Origin: Lachnospiraceae bacterium UBA4380
Lineage (GTDB): Bacteria > Bacillota > Clostridia > Lachnospirales > Lachnospiraceae
Direction of reading: 5' to 3'
NCBI GenBank assembly: GCA_002390025.1
Contig: DGRU01000069.1
Coordinates: 1 to 8,432 of the forward strand
DNA length: 8,432 bases
Position numbers and translations under genes: made by a program. Shown in pieces: positions 5,196 to 8,432 of the stretch. The stretch's first letter is position 1; every line of letters begins with the position of its first letter. The notes beneath the pieces were generated by a model, which searched no databases, was not told where the DNA came from, and saw only the letters and a program-made list of their open reading frames with translations.

Positions 5196-6305
5196 TTATA
5201 AAAGCCTGCCGCTCTTTTTATCAGGATCCAGGATGGCCCTGACACGGAAGGGCGTGATGGGATGAGAGGCGACCAGGTTGGTGCACCATCTCGCGAACCG
5301 TTCGATGAAGTTGTGATTGGCTGTGATGTTCCTCAGATACTCTCTGGTGTCGATATACTTGTAGGCATGGCGCCCTGCCGCCAGCAGCATCATGCAGTCC
5401 TCCTGCCCGACCCCGCCGGTCAGAGCCTGGGCGACGCGATCTGCTGAATATTCCCTGGAACGGCTCAGGGCAGGGAGCAGTATATTTGTACCGAGCAGCG
5501 GAATAAAGTTCACCAGGACAGCCCAGATCGTGTAGTAGATCTGTACATGGTGCAGATAAATGTGTCCCATCTCATGGGCCATGACAAAGTAGATAGGGTC
5601 AAAGTCTTTGTGTTCCATATAGGCCAGATCGACAATTTCCGCATTCAGCTGAATGAAGGTCTTGCCGGGTACCCATGCAGAAAAGGCGTTGAGCTGTCCG
5701 TTCATCTGCTGGACATAGACTTCGGGTTCCTTTCTCAGGTGCAGGAGCCAGGTGTATTCTTTGACTTTCGCGTAGATTTCCGGGAAATTTCTCTCGGAAA
5801 CCCGGATACTATAGGACATCTGATCTGCATACAGCTGGTACAGCTGAACCAGCATCAGGACAAACAGCGCGATCAGAGAGCCCACACCGAGGATCAGGCT
5901 GAGTATCAGTATCATCATTCCGACGACTGCGGACAGTTCCGTACCATCTAATCCCGATACGCCTTCTGTCAGGACTTCCTCGATCGCAGTGCGGAGTTCC
6001 ACCAGGATGCCTTCTCCCTGGGTTTCGCGGAAGAAGATGACGGCGACAGCGATGAGCCCCAGGATGATCAACAGGAAATAGAGAGGCAATTCCATTTTGT
6101 GCCTGGTCCTCCTGATCTCATCTCTTACGGATTGCGGCGTGCGGGGCGGGATATTCATGGGCCCGGACGCAAAGCCCGGTGTCCCGCAAAAACTGCCGGC
6201 ATTTCTGTAACTGTCTGACGGTGTGCTGTTGACGCTGGAACTGAATCCGACATGATCTGCCGGCTGGATGGGGCTGTTTCCCTTGTTGTAATTATTTTTA
6301 TCCAT
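5196..6305 (-). CDS. M48-family membrane metallopeptidase (HtpX/Ste24-like)
   Basis: A zinc-dependent endopeptidase anchored in the membrane, 369 residues from the chosen start. The zinc site is HEMGH at 244-248 with the third ligand in EYSAD (Glu285, Asp289), and SHPITPFRVRAI (347-358) is the usual C-terminal M48 motif. Two strong membrane segments (about 72-92 and 126-158) precede the catalytic domain and a third hydrophobic stretch (256-280) follows HEMGH. The first 60 or so residues are low-complexity, rich in Ser, Asn, Pro and Gly, and probably disordered. The ATG at 6305 has GGAGG 8 nt upstream (6318-6314). An upstream in-frame ATG at 6404 would overlap the promoter and lacks an RBS. 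The family does membrane-protein quality control; the substrate here is unknown. Confidence 0.9.
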   Translation of the reverse strand: MDKNNYNKGNSPIQPADHVGFSSSVNSTPSDSYRNAGSFCGTPGFASGPMNIPPRTPQSVRDEIRRTRHKMELPLYFLLIILGLIAVAVIFFRETQGEGILVELRTAIEEVLTEGVSGLDGTELSAVVGMMILILSLILGVGSLIALFVLMLVQLYQLYADQMSYSIRVSERNFPEIYAKVKEYTWLLHLRKEPEVYVQQMNGQLNAFSAWVPGKTFIQLNAEIVDLAYMEHKDFDPIYFVMAHEMGHIYLHHVQIYYTIWAVLVNFIPLLGTNILLPALSRSREYSADRVAQALTGGVGQEDCMMLLAAGRHAYKYIDTREYLRNITANHNFIERFARWCTNLVASHPITPFRVRAILDPDKKSGRLL

Positions 6306-6360
6306 GCTGTCGACCTCCATTCCATGTGGGCTGCGGCAGCAGCTGATTTCTGCTTCGACC

Positions 6361-6372
6361 GTATTATAATAC
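6361..6372. promoter_or_regulatory. Palindromic shared -10 element of divergent promoters
   Basis: GTATTATAATAC is a perfect 12-bp palindrome, giving TATAAT on the plus strand (6365-6370, toward larE) and on the minus strand (6368-6363, toward the M48 gene). Starts would fall near 6377 and 6356, with leaders of about 64 and 51 nt. Both -35 elements are poor (best CTGATT at 6343-6348 on plus; TTTCCC at 6391-6386 on minus). A TTGACA at 6398-6403 with TTTAAT 15 bp later is a weaker alternative for larE. Confidence 0.5.
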
Positions 6373-6440
6373 GAGTTGAAAGAGAGGGAAACACATTTTG
6401 ACACGCTTTGATCGGGAATTTAATCGGGAAATGGAAAAAA

Positions 6441-7199
6441 ATGACGTTAAGAGAATTTTTTACAGATCATCCCCGTGCGGCACTCGGCTTTTCGGGGGGA
6501 GTGGACTCCTCTTTTCTGCTCTGGGCAGCCAGGTCCTGCGGAGCTGAAGTGAAGGCCTATTATGTCAGCACTGCATTTCAGCCGGCCTTTGAGAGAGAGG
6601 ACGCGATGCGGCTTGCGGCGTCACTGGGCATCGTTCCTGAAGTTATCGAACTGGATATTCTCTCCTGCCGGGAGGTCACAGCGAACCCGCCTGACCGATG
6701 CTATCACTGCAAAAAAAGGATTTTCGGCGCTGTAGCCCAAAGAGCAGCGGAGGATGGGTACATCGTTCTGATCGATGGCACCAATGCCAGCGACGATGCT
6801 TCGGACCGGCCCGGCATGCGGGCTCTGCAGGAGCTCCGGGTCCTGTCGCCCCTTCGGATCTGCGGCCTGACTAAGGAAGAGATCCGCAGACAGTCCAGAG
6901 AGGCAGGGCTCTTCACCTGGAACAAACCCGCCTACGCCTGCCTTGCGACACGTACGCAGGCCGGCGAACAGCTCACGGCAGAAAATCTGCGGCGCACCGA
7001 GGAGGCGGAGACAGCACTCCATGAGCTCGGCTTTTCGGATTTCCGCATCCGCCACAAAGGCGATCATGCCATGATTGAAGTGACCCGTTCACAGATCCAA
7101 TTATTAATGGAAAACGGCCGGCAGATCACACAGACTCTGAAAAATCTTGGTTACAAAAACATACTGGTCAGCCCGGAGCCGAGAAAACCTTCTATATAG
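6441..7199 (+). CDS. larE: LarE-type ATP-pyrophosphatase sulfur transferase
   Basis: LarE adenylates and then sulfurates the pyridinium dinucleotide precursor of the nickel-pincer cofactor of lactate racemase. The 252-residue product has the PP-loop SGGVDSS (18-24), NPPDRCYHCKK (82-92), DGTNASDD (112-119) and KPAYACLATR (162-171). The cysteine in the last motif (167) corresponds to the sacrificial Cys176 of the Lactobacillus plantarum enzyme. The extra pair Cys87/Cys90 makes a three-cysteine set, which in some homologues binds a [4Fe-4S] cluster and allows catalytic sulfur transfer; that is inference here. I prefer ATG 6441, which aligns with the family start, over an in-frame TTG at 6408; the RBS is weak either way. 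No larA, larB or larC is in the window, so the client cofactor is unproven. It diverges from the M48 gene. Confidence 0.88.
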   Translation: MTLREFFTDHPRAALGFSGGVDSSFLLWAARSCGAEVKAYYVSTAFQPAFEREDAMRLAASLGIVPEVIELDILSCREVTANPPDRCYHCKKRIFGAVAQRAAEDGYIVLIDGTNASDDASDRPGMRALQELRVLSPLRICGLTKEEIRRQSREAGLFTWNKPAYACLATRTQAGEQLTAENLRRTEEAETALHELGFSDFRIRHKGDHAMIEVTRSQIQLLMENGRQITQTLKNLGYKNILVSPEPRKPSI

Positions 7200-7238
7200 A
7201 ATAAAGACAATAAATAAAGACAATAAACTAGGACAATA
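7200..7238 (+). repeat. Three 13-bp tandem repeats directly after larE
   Basis: AATAAAGACAATA occurs at 7200-7212 and 7213-7225, with a diverged third copy, AACTAGGACAATA, at 7226-7238. The array begins on the base after the larE stop codon (TAG, 7197-7199). No terminator hairpin is evident in the AT-rich stretch 7239-7343 that follows. Confidence 0.9.
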
Positions 7239-7343
7239 AAAAAGTTACATGAAAAGATACCTGATACTAATGGTATGCCGGTACTGATGATATGTAATTT
7301 ATAGTTGTGTAATTTACTGGACAGTGAAAAGTTCATAAGTTCA

Positions 7344-8432
7344 TCAAGCTGTCCTTTTCCTTGAAGAACCGCCATTATCCACTTGCCGCTCACGAATAAA
7401 TCGAGTTATGAAGGAATCCGGGTGCTGAAGCAAAAGTGAATAAATGTTTTTTCGAACGTAATACATCACAGTAGCTTCCGAAGGGCACTTTCGGGAAACC
7501 GTCCGCAGATAACGGATTTTTTTCGAGGATCTGCTGCTTCTGCCATCAAGCGCGATCAGCTGCAGCATCCCCATGGCGATCGATGCAAACAATACAAATC
7601 CTTCGATAGCCTTGATGTTGCTGAGAATACGTTTTCGTTCGCTGGCATCCAGTACGGCCTCAAGGCAGTCTGCCTCACCCTTTCTTGAGAAGCGGTTCAG
7701 TTTTGGCACCGCCTTTGACCAGAAGTGGTAGGCGAAGCCGCCGATCTGCTGCTTGAATTCTCGAAAGAGCTCCTCAATAGAGAAACGGTAAGCATACAGC
7801 TCAATGATACGTTTAGGACTGAGCGAAAGATCTGTACTGACGAGGATGCTCTTGCTGCCATTGTACTGTACAAGGACGAAACGGAGTTCCTGATACAGCT
7901 TCTGCCCCCACAGAAGATCTGTGCAATAGTAGGTGACTTTCTGTTTCTCTCCATACATGTAGACGCTGGCTCTGGTAAAGCAGGACGCCTTATCTGTAAA
8001 GAGAGAAGCCACCGGTACAGTTGCTCCTTTGAGCCTGGGACGTCCGCGTTTTGGACTGCGGCAGGCACGGGGCTTCCTGTAAGCCCTGCAGTTGCTCTTT
8101 GCTTTGGTTATGATGTCCACGCGCGGCGTGTCATCAGCATCATTGTGCGCTTTCAGTTCCTTCAATGCCGGCACAGAAAGAAAATACCTGTCCAGCAGCA
8201 GGTAAGCTGTTCCGATCACCTTCGCCACAGCGCAGCCGTGCCGGACCATCTGCACTACATGGCTGTCTGGAGAAATACCGGAGCCATCCCATGATGATAC
8301 AGCCCGCAGACCATCCTGGATATTCATCTGTAAAGGCGCACAGAACTTCCCGCCCCTGCGGCCGATGAGTATTCCTACTGCACCAAACATGTGCCCGAAA
8401 ATGAATTGTGGTTTTGAAGAATTCTCTGATTC
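7344..8432 (-). CDS. IS4-type DDE transposase (N-terminus outside window)
   Basis: The frame is open from the TGA at 7346-7344 to the window end, giving 362 visible residues; the first ATG inside the window (8390) is not the start, because well-conserved coding sequence (KPQFIFGH) continues upstream of it. The IS4 signature Y-(2)-R-(3)-E-(6)-K is exact: Tyr213, Arg216, Glu220 (catalytic) and Lys227 of the visible part, within YRFSIEELFREFKQQ. A second catalytic Asp is likely in LLLDRYF (Asp81). A basic KPRACRSPKRGRPRLKG stretch (about 121-137) suits DNA binding. No internal stop or frameshift is seen, so the gene may be active. Exact IS subgroup is not determined. Confidence 0.85.
   Translation of the reverse strand, partial: ESENSSKPQFIFGHMFGAVGILIGRRGGKFCAPLQMNIQDGLRAVSSWDGSGISPDSHVVQMVRHGCAVAKVIGTAYLLLDRYFLSVPALKELKAHNDADDTPRVDIITKAKSNCRAYRKPRACRSPKRGRPRLKGATVPVASLFTDKASCFTRASVYMYGEKQKVTYYCTDLLWGQKLYQELRFVLVQYNGSKSILVSTDLSLSPKRIIELYAYRFSIEELFREFKQQIGGFAYHFWSKAVPKLNRFSRKGEADCLEAVLDASERKRILSNIKAIEGFVLFASIAMGMLQLIALDGRSSRSSKKIRYLRTVSRKCPSEATVMYYVRKNIYSLLLQHPDSFITRFIRERQVDNGGSSRKRTA
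7344..8432 (-). mobile_element. Partial insertion sequence, IS4-like
   Basis: The transposase gene defines a mobile element that runs off the right edge. Its left end must lie between the larE repeats (7238) and the transposase stop (7344). Candidate end features there are GTAATTTA, present twice (7285-7292 and 7308-7315 approximately), and an 8-bp tandem AGTTCATA/AGTTCATC (7330-7345) over the stop codon. Terminal inverted repeats and target duplication cannot be assigned because the other end is not visible. Confidence 0.65.

Noticed and set aside
6306..6404. Upstream start of the M48 peptidase (33 extra residues)
   Set aside because: It would include the predicted promoter and has no RBS, whereas ATG 6305 has GGAGG at 8 nt.
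6408..6440. TTG start of larE adding 11 residues
   Set aside because: No RBS before it, and the family aligns from the Met-Thr-Leu at 6441. Not fully excluded, since the RBS at 6441 is also weak.
7151..7393. 80-codon hydrophobic minus-strand frame between larE and the transposase
   Set aside because: It overlaps the larE 3' end, the tandem repeats and the transposase C-terminus, has no RBS, and its hydrophobicity reflects AT-rich sequence.
7725..8294. 189-codon plus-strand open frame opposite the transposase
   Set aside because: Shadow of the transposase frame, without RBS or family motifs; the minus-strand frame has an exact YREK signature.
1..8432. A new defence, toxin-antitoxin or phage-derived system
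   Set aside because: Every larger frame is explained by housekeeping, transport, peptidase, sulfur-transfer or transposase families; no unexplained multi-gene cassette remains.

Overview
The window looks like chromosomal DNA of a low-to-mid-GC Gram-positive anaerobe, probably class Clostridia and plausibly Lachnospiraceae. The pointers are strong AGGAGG-type ribosome binding sites, stand-alone ECF vitamin-transporter S components, a tetrahydrofolate (THF) riboswitch in front of folT, a YwlG/DUF436 gene and a LarE-type sulfur transferase. This is inference from gene content; no rRNA or other taxonomic marker is present.

Layout. At the left edge a minus-strand gene is just entered: eight codons, MLVSAKEM, compatible with a class II fructose-bisphosphate aldolase. 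It diverges from guaB (419-1924), an IMP dehydrogenase that strikingly resembles the protist Tritrichomonas foetus enzyme. Next comes the best regulated unit of the window: a promoter, a complete THF-I riboswitch aptamer (2086-2204), a hairpin that buries the Shine-Dalgarno sequence, and folT (2267-2818), the folate-specific S component of an ECF transporter. After its terminator, four 17-bp tandem repeats, each carrying an AGGTGA ribosome-binding-like core, lead into a TTG-started GtrA-family membrane protein (2984-3409).

A strong terminator separates this from a three-gene run (3618-5091): a second ECF S component of unassigned substrate, ywlG, and a very small GNAT-fold protein. A GC-rich 13-bp hairpin then lies between convergent genes. 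On the minus strand is an M48 membrane metallopeptidase (5196-6305). It diverges from larE (6441-7199) across a perfectly palindromic 12-bp sequence that provides a TATAAT on both strands. The right end is a minus-strand IS4-type transposase with an exact YREK signature; its N-terminus lies outside the window.

Biological reading. The left part is nucleotide and one-carbon metabolism (GMP synthesis, folate uptake under THF feedback). The middle is vitamin or small-molecule uptake plus small proteins of unknown role. I see no CRISPR array, toxin-antitoxin pair, defence island or phage genes, and no clearly new multi-gene system. The observations most worth checking are the folT riboswitch with its SD-sequestering platform, the T. 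foetus-like IMP dehydrogenase, the structured guaB leader, the repeated ribosome-binding motif before the GtrA gene, the palindromic divergent promoter, and a recurring habit of 13-17 bp tandem duplications at gene boundaries.
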